Shown here: in pieces, positions 25,087-39,254 of the stretch | Numbering within the stretch: the stretch's first letter is position 1 | Layout of the letters: every line of letters begins with the position of its first letter | Source of the DNA: Blepharisma japonicum | Lineage: Eukaryota; Ciliophora; Heterotrichea; Heterotrichida; Blepharismidae | Reading direction: 5' to 3' | NCBI GenBank assembly: GCA_949751835.1 | Contig: CATKHK010000038.1 | Coordinates: 248,001 to 312,000, forward strand | DNA: 64,000 nucleotides | Made by a program: the position numbers and the translations under genes | The notes under the pieces: generated by a model | Database searches by the model: none | What the model saw: the letters and a program-made list of their open reading frames with translations, nothing else | What the model was told of the DNA's origin: nothing

Positions 25087-28000
25087 ATGTTCACATATGA
25101 AGGTAATTTTATTGAGTCTCCAAAGAAAGGCCTATGAAATAAAAAAGAAAGGAATTTAAAGATTTCAATTTTTGAGGTTTATAGACAAGTTTACCACAGG
25201 ACTACGGAAGAAAATTCTCTTATTCGTCAAAAGATTGAGAAAGCAATTGATGGAATAATTTGGTGCTTCCAAATGGCGAGCCTAATATGAACTCCAAATC
25301 TCTCAATTACTTACTGAAAAGAATATATGACATTATGAGAAATTATTGGATATATAAGGCTCGACAATATTTGCTCAGAATTAGGAATATTGAATGAAAT
25401 TCTAATCATTGAAATTATTATCGCTTTTTCAATTTTCTTAAGTATTCTTGCAAGTACGTTTGCTGATTATTACTCACTGAATTTGCCAAAAATATTATTT
25501 ATTTTCCTTAAATGATTTTTAAATTTGTGAATAACAGTTTTTTTAATACCTTCCATGGTTTTATTTACCATATTTCTGAAATATAATTTTTTGCAAGAGA
25601 ATCATATTTCTGAGTACAAAAATAGCATTAATTCTTCAGATTTGGAGGTTAGCTTTATTTTACAATTTGTGATAGTATTTTCAATAATTATAAATTTTCC
25701 TTTGATTATTTTTCATGCTGAATTTTCAGGTGAAATAAGGCATTCTATGAGCACTAAAGTATTGAAATCAAAAGCGCACTCACAAATTGACACTCATATA
25801 GCTCTTTTTACCTACTTTTCACCAATATTATACGTATTGCTTAATAGCGACTACATGGTTTATTTCCAACTTTTTATGATGATTTTTTCAATTATTATGA
25901 TTATTGAAAATTTGAAGTTTTTCTCATATTTTTCTTTTTTCTACAATTTAATGCTTATTCTCCAGCTTTTTATTATTGTTTTAATTTCATTTGGATTCAT
26001 TTTGGGTACTATAATGGATAATTCTTTATTTACCATTTTATCAGCAATTGTTTTAGGACCATTATCAGCTTTATTTTTGATTCAATATACCCGAAAAATA
26101 AAAATAATAAATAATTCAAGCACCATTCCAGTAAACTTGGCAGAAATAAGTTCTCAATATCAGCTAGAAAAATCTTTGAGGAATCTTTTGTGCTGTAATG
26201 ACAAAGAGCATAAAGATAACATTATTTATCTATTTGAAACTTTCTTTACTGAACAATTTTTTCATGGAGACAAGCTTCAAGTTGTGTGGGCTACAAATTA
26301 TTGTTTATTTACACTAAAAGACAAATCATTAGCAAAATTAAAACTAAGCAAATCGAAAAGAATTACCAAAGCAAATTTAGAAGCTGAGTTTCAAGAATAC
26401 TTATGCAAAATAAATATACAAAATTCTTTATTTAATGAAAGCTCACAATTTATTAACTATTTTCAACAATTGAATATAATTAAAAAGAAGGACAAAAAGT
26501 TTTGTATCAATTTGTTGAATTTTTGAGAAGAATTAATCTCTCCTAAGCCTGATCTTAAAGGATTGACAATAAAATTGAACTGGCTTGATAAAAAAATTTT
26601 ATTCCTAAATAATCAATACAATCAATTAACAACAAAATTTTTGGACTCAAAAGAATGCTTAGCACTCCATGCTTCATATTCTAAAGATGTTCTTTATGAC
26701 TTTGAAAAATCAAATTTACTGGAAAACAAGCTTAGAGGGCTACATAGGAGTGCTATAAATTTTGATTCAAAAAAGTTCAGTTATTTTAGTGATTCTAATG
26801 GAATTTTAATTATTTCAGGAGAAGAAAGAAATTTTGGTACAATTATATTCTCAAATCCAAAAGCAGCAGAAATTATGAAATCTTCTTTAATAAACATTGA
26901 AGGCAACAATATAATGAATTTTATTCATGCTTATTATTCTGAAAAAATAGAGCAAGAGGTAAAGTGGGCTATTCATTTTAGTTCTAGCTCAGAAATAGAT
27001 TTAAGTAAAGGATTCTTTTTAAATATTCCAGGCATGCATTTAATAGAGTGTATAGGAAAGGCCACAATGACTTCAATTGATAATAACATTGCTGTTATAT
27101 TAGCTTTTCAGCAAAGAAATGCCAGACGAGAAGTTGCATTGACAACTGAGACTGGAGAAATTTTATGCCACTCAGAAAATTTCCCAAAAATAGCAGGAAA
27201 ACTTAACGATAATTTAGAAGGCTGCAATCTTAAAAATATATTTTGTAAATTAGAAACGAATGACGCACAATTCTTTATCCCTTATCGTTTACCCAATTTT
27301 GAAAAAGAAACCATTTTAATAAAATATTATACAAAAGTCTACAATGCCCAAATATTTTATGCTTTGCTTATTAATGATAAAGAAGAGCTTCGAATATGGA
27401 TGCATAAAAATAATGCAAATCAATTTTTTGATGAAGAAGAGGAAAGACGAGTATTGAATCCCGATTCTTTAAATCTATTAACCCACAAAAATCAAGAATT
27501 TCTAGGAGATTTTCAAAAATCATATGAACAAATCATTAACTCTGAAATGAACTTAAATCAGCCAAGCTTTAACGATGGTGTTCCTGAATTAGTAGAAAAT
27601 CATTTTTCAGATAAACTTTCAGAAGAAAAATCACAAATTTCTGAGAATTCTCGCCAAAAAAAATATTTCCAAATGCTGTCAACCTCTTCAAGATCAATTA
27701 ATATTTTGCATATTGCTTTCATTTTATCTGTATTTTTTAATTAGATTATAGCTGTTCTCAGCACAAATATTGCGGTTTTATTTTATGCATCCTCCAGCAT
27801 TGAATTTATAAGAAATATGGAGCTTCCAATAGCCATAGCAAACGCAGAGGCAATACTACAAAAAGTGGCATATAGTGCCCAAATAATTTGGGCGCTTTCT
27901 AATTATGGAAGTTTGGAAACTGCTTTTAGCTTATTTTTAGTATGATCTGGGTTCCCTTCCTCAGTGGCTAGCTTAAAAGCTTCTTTACTCTATATTACTT

Positions 28001-29256
28001 CTAATTTACCGAAATGGAACTATTGTTCAAGCCGAAGCATTTTGACTGATGAACGTATTGATTCATGGGATTCTGGAAAAATAACAAAAATGAATTTATT
28101 AAATATGCTTTCAAAATCTGTTCAATTTGTAAGCTTTATGCAGGGAAATGATATGACAAGGAAATACAATAGCTCAGAAGACTATACAAATGAATTTAAC
28201 TTTATAGTAATTAATGGATATGGAACAGGATTTGAATACTGCAATAATTCACTATATGAAATAATGGAGTGCCAAAAATCAATAAATTCTGACTTTAAAT
28301 CTAGCATGTTTATTCTGCTCATATTAGGGATAGGCGTTCTTGCTTTATGTGCGTGCATTATGGTACCATTTTGTTGATCTACTATACAAATTGAAAATGA
28401 TTTTTGGAATAATCTAAGAAAAAAAGTTTATGATAATCATGCAGAGTTGAAGCACGGACTTTTAGAAAGGCTCAGATTTGTGCATTCTCAGCCTGAAATT
28501 TTGCTTTCTAATCGAAATCCATCAAAAAATCGATTTAATTTCAGAAATTCCTGAAAATACAACTGAAGAATTTGCATTTATTTTATCGTTGTAACAGTAT
28601 TTTCTATTGTCAATATCACTTATCTTTATGAAAAATGCACAACCTATTTGTCATATCGGCCTGAAATAATGAAAGAGCTGATCCGCACAAAAATATTGCA
28701 AAATACTTTTGCTATATGATCAACAGAGCTTTTATTCCAAAACTGAGGATTTCCACCATTAAACGAATACCTCTATTCATATCCTTTTGTAGATCCTAAA
28801 ATTGAACTTCAAGAAACCTTATCAGATCTTGAAGATTCAAAAAAATTGTTAAAAAATCTAAAATACTCACCTATTATGTCAGATGATTTTAAAACGAAAT
28901 TTTATGAAAATAACTATCAGGTTTACACGAATTATTTAACTTTCGGCTCATATACAGCTGAAAACATATTATTGCAGGAAGGTTATTTGGTTGGATTTTC
29001 AAAGATTTTAAATGACTTTTGAGTGAATTGAATAATTAATATCATTTATTTGAATACAAGCTATGATGAGCTTGCAAATGAAATAGATGGCCACTCTCAA
29101 AAAGTGATTGATGACCAAGTGGCAATTATTGTATGAGCATTCGCACTTTTTACTATTGCATCTGTAACAATTTATTTTTCATTTTACTTTGTGTTTTTTA
29201 GAAAAGAAAAGCAATATTTGCAAAAAATCAATTCGATTATGAAGATCATTCCATAG
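25087..29256 (+). CDS. TmcB-like PAS membrane protein, copy 6 (complete)
   Basis: 1,379 residues ending at TAG, introns at 27730-27744 (GTATTTTTTAATTAG) and 28129-28143 (GTAAGCTTTATGCAG). First of a second subfamily: the membrane motif reads S-G-E-I-R-H-S-M-S-T-K rather than S-S-E-[IV]-R-H-S-E, and the N-terminus starts M-F-T-Y-E-G-N-F-I-E-S-P. The PAS-like cores are clear (I-I-F-S-N-P-K-A-A-E-I-M and T-E-T-G-E-I-L). The second intron lacks a stop codon and is a multiple of three, so its retention would add five residues (V-S-F-M-Q) without breaking the frame. The ATG chosen is the first in frame and gives a length that closes exactly. Confidence 0.8.
28129..28143 (+). other. Readable 15-nt intron 2 of copy 6
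   Basis: GTAAGCTTTATGCAG sits exactly where copies 1-5 have TAG-ending introns. It has no in-frame stop, so only transcript data can tell whether it is removed. The equivalents in copies 9 (42378-42392), 12 (58813-58827) and 13 (63586-63600) are also stop-free and end in CAG. Confidence 0.75.
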
Positions 29257-29339
29257 TTTCTATAGATTGTAAATAATTTTTTATAAAAAACTTAATGATA
29301 ATCTCGTAAATAATTTATTTCTCAAAAATATCATAGGAA
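29257..29339. other. 3' flank of copy 6
   Basis: Short AT-rich 3' flank after the TAG stop, without a recognised signal. Confidence 0.4.
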
Positions 29340-29595
29340 TTGACGGTTTCGAGACATACTCTTTTATTCACCTTTTACCGTTTGCTCTAATGGCTCTGCC
29401 TAGGTAACGTAACCTCTTCCCAACCTCCAAGAAGCAAACGTTTGACCCCTCCGCCAACACACAGCCTATACAGCCCTCCCGCTAACTCCAGAACCAATCA
29501 GCAATGTTGGTAGGTGTAAAGTGCGGCCCGAGCTCAGAATTACCTGAGCGGGAAGCCATCAAATTCACTCAAGCCATTATCAAACTTTTGACGGT
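29340..29595. repeat. GC-rich islet bounded by 8-bp direct repeats
   Basis: This ~256-bp segment is far richer in G+C than anything around it and begins and ends with the same octamer, TTGACGGT (29340-29347 and 29588-29595). Near its right side, at 29527-29552, is a GC-rich hairpin: CCCG and CTCAG on the left arm pair with CTGAGCGGG on the right arm, with a two-base bulge and a six-base loop. No open frame or tRNA-like box was recognised on either strand. The repeat-bounded layout would fit a small inserted element with a target-site duplication or an independently transcribed RNA; neither is shown. Confidence 0.4.
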
Positions 29596-30163
29596 AGGAT
29601 TCCACCGTGGAATTAGAGACTTTAAATATCTGTTATATCTTAATCTTAATATACAACTAAAGAAATTTTCTTAAAGTCTGGATATTTCTCAAATATGATA
29701 GGTCTGGTCTAAGGTGCACAAGGAATGAAGTTTTCCATTATAATGACCTCATTTTCAATAATTACTATTTATAAGGATGCATGCATTATCTTATTTTTTG
29801 TTTTCATTAAAGAAAACTAATGATTTATTTATTATTTAATTAAAGAGTTGAATTACCAGACACCCTATGTCAATTTAAAAGTTATAGTATTCCAATCAAT
29901 TTAATATAGCCCATGTAAAACCGTTCTATGCCTCTCATTCTAGATATTAATTATTAACCTTAGATCTAATTAAATTGATAATGTTATAAGTTTACTCTAT
30001 TTAGTAATTTTTTCAAGGTTTTTTTTTGATTTAAACAATTTCATCTTTATATAAACAATGCAATTATTAATTTTTATAACTATCATTCTTTAACTCTTTA
30101 TTGATTAGCAGTAATATTTTGTAAAATTAAGGTTAAATTGATATCTATTATTTTTTTACTATT
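29596..30163. other. Spacer before copy 7
   Basis: AT-rich spacer without an open frame. It has runs of T and A typical of the promoter regions in this array, and nothing else that I can identify. Confidence 0.45.
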
Positions 30164-33100
30164 ATGCTTGTAGTTGAAGACGATACACCAGACTTATCAA
30201 CAAGAAAAGAGCTCTGAGAAACTAAAGAAAAAACGGTAAAACCTTTATTGTTTGAATTATATAGCAGGCTATACCACATGAAATCTATAGATGAAAAGTC
30301 TATCTTCTGGCAAAAGGCTACTGATGCAATTGAAAGCATTATTTGATGCTCTCAAATGGCAAGCTTATTGTGGACTCCAAACCTATCAATCACAGGTTGA
30401 AGGGAAAATATGACTATCTGAGAAATTATAGGATATTTAAGATTTGACAATATTTGTGCAGAGTTGGGAATTTCCAATGAATACCTTTATCTCTCAATTC
30501 TTATAATCTTTTTAATTTTTGCTTCAAGCGCTGCTATCTTTGCTATTATTTGTTATAATTCCTTAAAGTTACCCAATTTTTTATTTGATATACTTAGATG
30601 AACTATGAATCTGTGAGTAATCATTTTTTTAATACCATCACAAACTTTATTTTTCATATTTTTGAAATATAATTTTTGTCATCAAAATTTTATCTCAGAG
30701 TACAAGAATAACAATAATTTTTCAAAATTCGAGATAAATGTTGCATGGCAACTTATGATAATTTTTGCAGCGATAATTGCTTTTCCATTGCTTTTGTTTT
30801 ATACTGTTTTTTCAGGAGAAATTAGGCATACAATAAGCAGCAAAATAATTAAAGCAAAGGCGCAATCAAAAATTGAGGTGCAAATAGCTATTTTTACATA
30901 TTTCTCACCAATAATTTATGCACTAATGGATAAAGACTACATTATTTATTTCCAAATTTATATGATGGCCATACCAATAATAGTTATTTTGGAAATTATG
31001 AAACATTGACCGTATTTTTCGTTATTTTGCAATTTAACACTAATTCTGAGACATTTTATTCTTGCTGTAATATCTTTTAGTTTTGTTTTAGGAGATTTAA
31101 TGGATAATTCGCTATTGATAATTTTAATAGCGATATTTTTAGGGCCATTTTCAGCTTGGTTTATTATACAAACTGCTTTAAGGCTTCAAAAAAGATCAAT
31201 TATAGCTATCCCAGCAAGCATAGTAGAAATAAATTCTGAATATCAGCTAGAAAAATCGTTAAGACATTCACTGTGCTCAAATGAAACTGACCATAAACAT
31301 CAAATAATCCTCATATTTGAAAATTTCTTTGCAGAAAATAGCTTACTTAGAAGCAAGTTTCAAGCTATTTGAGCAGCAAATTACTGTTTGTTTACATTGA
31401 AAGACGAATCATTAGCAGCAGTTAAATTATCAAAAACTAAGAAAATTTCAGAATGAAATTTAGAAGCTGATTTTCAAGAATACCTATGCAATAAAAATAT
31501 ACAAAATTCTTCTTTGGAAGAAAGCACTCGGTTTATCAGCTATTTTCAGCAATTAAATCTAATAAAAAAACAAGATCTCAAACTATGTGTAAATTTATTG
31601 AATTTCTGAAATGAATTAATCTCAACAAAGCCTGATCTCAAAAGACTTGTGAAAACCTTGAACTCAATATCTAAAACAATTTTATTTCTTAATAGCAAGT
31701 ACAATCTTCTCACAACAAAATTTATTAATTCCAGAGAAAGCTTAGAGTTGTATGCTTCCTATGAAAAGAATATTCTTTATGAGTTCGAGAAATCAATTTT
31801 GCTTGTAAATAAATTAAAATCATTGGAAAGGAATATTGCAAATTTTGATTCAAAACAATTCAGTTGATTTAATGATGCTAATGGGATTTTAATTTTTTCA
31901 GTTGAAGAAAATAATTTTGGAAAGATATTATTTTCAAATCCTAGAGCTGCAGAAATTTTGGAATCCTCCTTAAATATTATTGAAAGAACCAATATAATGA
32001 ATTTTTTCCCATCATATTACTGAGAAAAAATAAAAGAAGAGATCGAATGAATTATTCACTATGGGTCATGCTCAGAAATTGATTTGACTAAAGGCTTTTT
32101 TTTGAATCTTCCAGAAATAAATTTATTAGAATGCATAGGCAAAGCAACAATAACTTCAATTAATAATAACCTTGTCCTTATATTAATATTTCAGCTAAGA
32201 CAAGCAAATCGTCAAGCCTCATTGATAACTGAATTTGGAGAAATTTTATGCTACTCAGAACATTTTCCTAAATTTGTTGGAAAATTCAATGACAATTTGA
32301 TAGGCTGCAATATTAGGAATTTATTTCCTCAGATTGAAATATTTGAGTCGAAATTATTTATTCCATATCATTTACCGAATTTTAAATCAGAAAATATTTT
32401 AGTAAAATCCTACATACAAATCAATAAATTAAAGATTTTTTATGTCTTATTAATAGCAGATGAAAAGGAAATTTACAACTGAAAACATAAAAATAGCTTT
32501 TTACCATTTGATATAGAAGAAGAGGAAAAAAATAAAAAATCTTTGAAGTTTTTAAGCACAGAATTACCCAGTAAAGTAGATTACCAAAGATCGTATGAGC
32601 CACTTATTAGCTCTGAAGTGAGTTTAAATGAGCCCAGCTTTAACGAAGAAGCTCCAGAAATAATTGAAAACAATTCTCCAGACAAAAAGCCTCAAATTGT
32701 ACAAAATTCCACTCAAACAAAAACTTCCAAAATATTAGCAGCATCTTCAAGATCAATAAATATTTTGCATATAGCTTTCATTTTATCAGTAATTTCTATC
32801 TAGATTTTATCAGTATTAAGCACAAATATTGGTGTTCTCTTATACGCTTTTTCCAGCATTGATTTTATAGAAAACATGGAGCATGCAATATTTTTAGCAG
32901 AAGCTGAAGACAAATTGCAAAAAGTTGCCTTTGGCACTCAAATAATGTGAACTCTTTCTAATTATGGAAATAATAAGACTGCATTAGCTTTAAGGGTCAC
33001 ATGGGCTTCATTTCCTTACACAGCTGCTGAGCTAAGAAATATTTATTTAAATATTTCTTCGAGTTTACCTAAATGAGACTATTGTTCAAGCCAAAGTATT

Positions 33101-34318
33101 TTAAGCGAAAAACGCATTGATTTATGAGATGCAGGAAAAATTAAAAAAGTTAACTTATTGGAATTATTGTCACAATCTATTCAGACTGTAAGAACTATGT
33201 AGAGTTATGATTTTATAAGAAAGTATAATAATTCAGAAGACACTACAAAAGAAGTTGATTTTTTATTAACAAATAGTTATGGAGAAGCGTTTAAGTACTG
33301 TAATAGCTCGCTATATGAAATAATGGAGTGCCAAAAATCACTTAGTTCAGATTTTAAGTCTGTGATGCTTATTCTTCTGATATTGGGGATTGGTGTACTT
33401 GCTTTATGTGTTTGTGTTATGATACCATTTTGCTGCTCTACTGTTAAAATTGAAAATCAACTGTGGAATAGTTTGAGAAAAAGAGCAAAGGAGAATTATT
33501 TTGAGATAAAACAGTCATTATTAGAAAGACTTAGAATAGTGCACTCTCAGCCTGATTTTTTTACAAATAATAAAAATTCACCAAAAAACAAAATTAATTT
33601 CAGAAATTATTGAAAATTCATATGGAGAATTTCTATATATTTTATAGTTGTCACACTATTTTCAATCATAAATACCACTTATCTCTATGAAAAATGCACA
33701 GATTATTTATCTTACAGACCTGAAATGATGAAAGAGCTGATAGGTGCAAAAATCTTACAAAATAGTTTTGCAGTATGAGCCACTGAAATTCAATTCGAAC
33801 ACTTGGGAGCTCCGCCATTACATCAATATCTTAAAGCATATCCATTTTCAGATGTTAAAACTGCATTCGAAGAGACAATATCGATTCTAAAAGACTCAAA
33901 AAAAATGTTAAGAAATCAAAAATATTTGCCAATTTTATCCAAAATATTTAAAACAAAATTTTATGAAAATGATTATCAAATTTCTAAAAGATATTTAACT
34001 TATGGTACAAGTTCAGCTGAAGAAGCATTAATAAATGATGGCTATATGGTTGCATATACTCGTGTATCTGTGATTGAATGATTGAGATGAATATCTGGTG
34101 TCTATTCTTTGAATGATAATTATGATGAGCTTGCTAGTGAGCTTGATAGATACTCTCAGAAGGTGATCGATTCACAAGTAAATATTATAGTTTGGACATT
34201 TGTTATTTTTACTATAAGTTCAATGGTAATATACTTTTCGCTTTATTTGGTGTTTTTCAAAAGAGAAAAGCAGTATTTGCAGAAAATAGATTCAATGATA
34301 AAAATTATGCCTAAATAA
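30164..34318 (+). CDS. TmcB-like PAS membrane protein, copy 7 (complete)
   Basis: 1,374 residues with introns at 32789-32803 (GTAATTTCTATCTAG) and 33188-33202 (GTAAGAACTATGTAG). It groups with copy 6. The N-terminus is unusual (M-L-V-V-E-D-D-T-P-D-L-S-T-R) but the L-Y-H ... S-I-D-E-K-S-I-F segment that follows fits the family. The bundle motif is S-G-E-I-R-H-T-I-S-S-K with A-Q-S-K-I in place of A-H-S-K-I, so one otherwise conserved histidine is changed. PAS-like cores: I-L-F-S-N-P-R-A-A-E-I-L and T-E-F-G-E-I-L. All other domains are present and in order. Only 182 bp separate its stop from copy 8. Confidence 0.8.
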
Positions 34319-34500
34319 TTAATTTATATTTAAGTTAATTCAGGAAAATTTCATAATTGTGAAATGAGTAATATGCATTTAAATATAAATAAGATGGAAG
34401 TTTTGGTGTTTAATAGAGTTTAGATATCAATATATATAATTCTAAGATTTATTGATTTTATTCAAAAATATTTTGAACTTATAGTTTTTTTAATCCATTA
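34319..34500. other. Short spacer between copies 7 and 8
   Basis: 182 bp, very A/T-rich, containing both the 3' end of copy 7 and the promoter of copy 8. From about 34440 it begins to resemble the sequence upstream of copy 10 (TTTTTTTAATCCATTAATG against TTTTTTTATTCCATTAATG), marking the left edge of the 8+9 / 10+11 duplication. Confidence 0.5.
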
Positions 34501-37500
34501 ATGTTAACATTTTCAGATGAAATTACAGAGTCCTCATCTCCAAGACAAAGATTATGAAATACTCAAAAAGAAAAATCTATAAAACAAACATTTTTTGAGT
34601 TCTACTGTTTACTTTATCACAATTCAAGCCTTGAAGACCATTATGCTTTTCGTCAAAAAGTTAAAGAAGCAATTGAAGGAATTATTTGAAGTTTTCAAAT
34701 TATGAGCTTATTATGGGTTTCAGATCTTCCAATAAAGCATTGAAAAGAACATATGGAAATGTGAGAAATAATTGGATACTTAAGATTTGATAATATATTT
34801 TCAGAATTTGGAATGATACAAGAATGCTTATACTTGTGCATTACAGGAACTTTTATTGTCTTTTTTGGTATTTTCGTTTTGGTGTTGATGCTAAATTATT
34901 CAGTTATATTATCAAAGCCAATTTTCGGAATATTTAAACAAATTTTAAATTTCTGGGGTAATGTGATTTTGATACCTTCTATGGTGTTGTTTTTCATCTT
35001 TTTAAAATACAATATTATTTATCAGGAGAATATTTCTGAGTATAAGAATAATAATGATTTTTCAGATTTTAAGATAAGTGCTCCTTTACAATGAGCAATT
35101 ATCTTTGCAGTAATTATAACATTTCCTATGATTTTATTCTACACTGAATTTTCAGGTGAAATTAGGCACTCATTAAGCGTTAAAGTATTAAAAGCAAAAG
35201 CTCATTCTAAAATAGATCTCCAATTAGCAATTTTTACTTATTTTTCTCCTATTTTTTATGTGTGCCTAAATAGCAATTATATGATTTATTTTCAAATTTT
35301 TATGATGATGGGTTCAGTCATTATGATGATAGAAGTTATGCAATTTTTACCATATTTTTCAATCTATTCCAATTTATCACAAATACTTAAGCTTTATTCA
35401 ATATCTGTTATATCGTTTGGATTTTCCATGGGATTTTTAATGGACAATTCATTATTCATTATTTTATTTGCAATAATTTTAGGACCACTTATGTCAATAC
35501 TTCTTATACACATTACTTTAAAACTTCAAAAAAATATAAATTCAAATATTCCATCTGATATAACTGGAATAAACTCCGCTTATCAGCTAGAAAAATCGCT
35601 CCGACACTCCTTATGCTCGAATAATATTGAAAACAAAGATCAAATAATTTACCTTTTCGAAAATTTCTTTATAGAAAACCCCTTTTGTCGAAATAAGCTT
35701 CAAAGCATCTGGGCTGCAAACTACTGTTTATTTACATTAAAAGACAATTCTTTGGCCATACTTAAACTAATTAAAACCAAAAATATTTCAGAATGAAGCT
35801 TAGAAGCCAATTTTCAAGAATATTTATGCAATAAAAATATCGAAAATTCCTCATCAGATGAATCAGTCCAATTTATTGATTATTTTCAACAGCTAAACTT
35901 AATTAAAAAGAAAGATCACAAATTATGCATCAATTTGTTGAAATTTTGAGATGAAATAACAGCATCAAAGCCTGATCTCAACAAATTAGTAAAAAAGTTG
36001 AATTGGATAGACGAAAAAATTTTATCCATTAGCAATCAATATAGCCAACTAACAGCAAAATTTTTTTACTCAAAAGATTTTTTAGAGATTTATGCTTCAT
36101 ATACAAAAGATGTACTTTTTGATACTGAAAAATCTAATTTGCTTGAAAATAAATTAAAATCATATAATAAAAGCGCTATAAGCTCTTACTCAAGAAATCC
36201 AAGCTGCTTTAATGATGAAAATGGGATTTGTGTAATATCAGGGGAGGAAGAAAACTTTGGAGAAATCCTTTTTTCTAATGCAAAAGCTAATGAAATTATT
36301 AAATTTGCAGATGGGGGCAATATTATGGACTTTATCCCATCTTACTATAATAGAAAATTAAAAGAAGAAATTAGTTGGGCTATTCATTATGGCTCAAACT
36401 CAGAAATTGATTTAATAGAAGGATTTTTCTTGAAGCTTCCTACAAATTGTCTCGTAGAAATCACTGGGAAAATGATAATGACCTCAATTCACAATTACCT
36501 TGTTTTTATATTGATTTTCCAGAAAAAACAAGTTAATCATCAAATTGCATTACTTTCTGAGGAAAGAGAAATTTTTGATTATTCTGAAGATTTTCCTTTC
36601 GTAGCTGGGAAATTTAATTGTGATTTGATAGGAAACAATCTAAAAAATTTATTTCCCGAGCTTGAACATTTTGATTTACAATTATCAGTCCCTTATCACT
36701 TAAAAAATTGTAAAAGCCAGACAATCTTGATTTTAGATCATTTGCAAATCAGTAGATTAAAAATATTTTATGCTTTATTAATAAATGATTATGAAGAAAT
36801 CAAGGATTGAATAAATAAAAGCAGAATACTTAAAAAATACAAAAAAGAGAAAGAAAGCTTAATAAGCTGTCCTTTGTCACTAAGCTCAATAAAATCATTT
36901 AATTCAGAAGGAAATAAAAATTGGCTATATCGCATCTCAGAAGAAGAGTGCTTTAATTCTGAAATTATTTCAAATCAAACAAGTATTAATGAGTCTTCAG
37001 AAACAGCCAAAAGCAATCGAGCAGATATTATTAAAGAAAGATCATCAAAAAATTTATCCCAAAGTAAATTTCTCCGTTTATTAAAAACCTCTTCACGGTC
37101 AATAAATATTTTGCATATTGCTTTCATTTTATCAGTAATTTTTATTCAGATTTCCGCTGTTTTAGGCACAAATATTGTCGTTCTATTTTACGCTTTCTCA
37201 AACATAGATTTCATTAAAAATATGGATCTTCCCATTACAATCGGCAAAGCAGCGAAAAAATTGCAAAATATTTCATTAGCTTCAAGCATACTTTGAAGGC
37301 TTGGAGATTATAAAATTTTTGGCACTGAAATGGCTATATCAACATCCTGAATTAGATTAGCAACTTTTATTTCTGAATTAAAAATCATTTACTTAAATAT
37401 TACTTCACATTTAGAAGATTGAAACTACTGCTCAGGACAAGATATTTTTATTAATGAAAAAATAAAGCTATACAATTGAGAACATGACAAAAAAGTCAAT

Positions 37501-38661
37501 TTATTAAGCATGATTTCACAGGTAATTCAATCTGTAAAAATTATATAGGGAAATGAAATGATCAGAAAAGGCAATAATTCAGAAGACTACTCAAATGAAG
37601 CTTCTTTCTTGTATATTAATGGGATTGGCGATACATTTCAGTACTGTAACCATTCTTTATATGAAGTAATGGACTGCCAAAAATCAATTATGCTTGACTT
37701 TAAAAGGGATATGTTTATTCTACTTTTATTAGGGATTGGTGTACTTATTTTATGTATTTACTGTATGATTCCTTTTTGGTATTCTAATACAAAAATTGAA
37801 AGCGATCTATGAAACAATTTAAGAAAAAAAGTATATTACCATCCTGAGATAAAATTGGCTTTATTAAAAAGACTTAAATCTGTCCATTTACAGCAAGAAA
37901 TGCTAATTAATGATAGAAATTTTGCTAGTTCCCAATTTAATTTCAAAAATAATTGAAGACTTATATGAAGGCTTTGTGTATATTTTTCAGTTGTTACGAT
38001 GTTTTCTTTGATTAATATAACTTATCTTTATGAAAAGTGCACAGATTATTTAACTTATAGGCCTGAAATAATCAAGGAAATAATTCATGAGCAAATGCTG
38101 GAAAATTCAATAGGCTTATCAGCAACTGAGTCTCAGTTCAAAAACTGAGGACTCTTATCATCAAATAAAACTCCTTATGAATATCCTCTGATGAACAGTG
38201 AAGCTGCATTTCATAAGGATATATTAAGATTTAGCCTTTCAAAAATAATTATAAGGGATCCAAAATACTTGCCTATTTTATCAGAAAATATTAAATCCAA
38301 ACTTTATGAGAATCATTATGATATTTGATCAAAATATTTCATTTTTGGAGTATATGCTGCTGAGGAATTAGTAAGATTTGACAGTTATTGGGTCATTCAT
38401 TCAAACCAATCAATACTTTTATGATTAAATTGGCTTAGAAATATTGACACATTGATTATTAATTATAGTGAACTTACTGATGAAATTGATCAATATTCTC
38501 AAAGTGTAATTCAAGGCCAGATGAAAACAATTGTAGTAGCATTTTCATTTTTTATCATAAGCTCAATTATTATATACTTTACACAATACTTCGTATTTTT
38601 TAGGAGAGAAAAACAGTATTTACAAAAAATAAATTCAATGATGGAAATTATTCCATCGTAA
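34501..38661 (+). CDS. TmcB-like PAS membrane protein, copy 8 (complete)
   Basis: 1,376 residues with introns at 37135-37149 (GTAATTTTTATTCAG, stop-free) and 37534-37548 (GTAAAAATTATATAG). It is the intact twin of broken copy 10. The start M-L-T-F-S-D-E-I-T-E-S-S matches copy 10 almost exactly. Features: S-G-E-I-R-H-S-L-S-V-K bundle motif, TPR-like middle, a first PAS-like domain with I-L-F-S-N-A-K-A, and a second in which T-E-T-G-E-I is replaced by S-E-E-R-E-I, so the usual glycine is lost here (copy 10 keeps it). The linker is longer and lysine-rich. Retention of intron 1 would add V-I-F-I-Q in frame. Confidence 0.8.
37135..37149 (+). other. Readable 15-nt intron 1 of copy 8
   Basis: GTAATTTTTATTCAG occupies the intron 1 site but ends in CAG and contains no stop. 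The same sequence is found in copy 10 at 47574-47588. All other copies have a TAG-ending, obligatory intron at this site. Confidence 0.75.
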
Positions 38662-39254
38662 TTCGATATATTATAGATTTTCCTTTAGAATAAGTCACTT
38701 ATTTTTTATAAATTATTATTTGCTGTTTTAAGGCATTATTGTGAATTTAATCATAATATAATTCAAAAATACTTGTTAATTTAATAGTAATCATTTTTGT
38801 GGCTAGTTGGTATTTTCTATATACAGCTGTTGCAAATTTAATTACATTTTATAAGTTTTTAGCATAAAGAAATCATTCTCAGCTATAATTTTTGATTTGG
38901 ATAAAGTATATAGTCTATACATACACTTAACCATATTAATTCTGCTTGAGGGTATTGCATTTATAAGTGAATAAGGATTTATAATAAGTTTTATTTCAAC
39001 CATTTTAATATAAATAATTGATTTTTGAGCTTTATAGCTAATTTGTACATAGTATTTATAATTTTTATAAATTCATTAATCTTTTATAAAAATAAAAAAG
39101 TTGATTCTATTTAAATTAATAACCTATTTAATAATTAATTTGCATTTTTTATATAAAACTTTTTATAAAAATTTTACAAATTTTTTTAAAAAAATGATCT
39201 AATATTTTTCTAAGCCTGGGTTTGCAATCATACTAATTTTATTATAAAATATTT
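38662..39254. other. Spacer between copies 8 and 9
   Basis: About 590 bp, extremely A/T-rich, partly alignable to the copy 10-11 spacer (for example the ACTTATTTTTTATAA stretch near 38697 and the GAGCTTTAT stretch near 39028). It has no open frame. It lacks the GC-richer patch that the copy 10-11 spacer holds. Confidence 0.45.
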
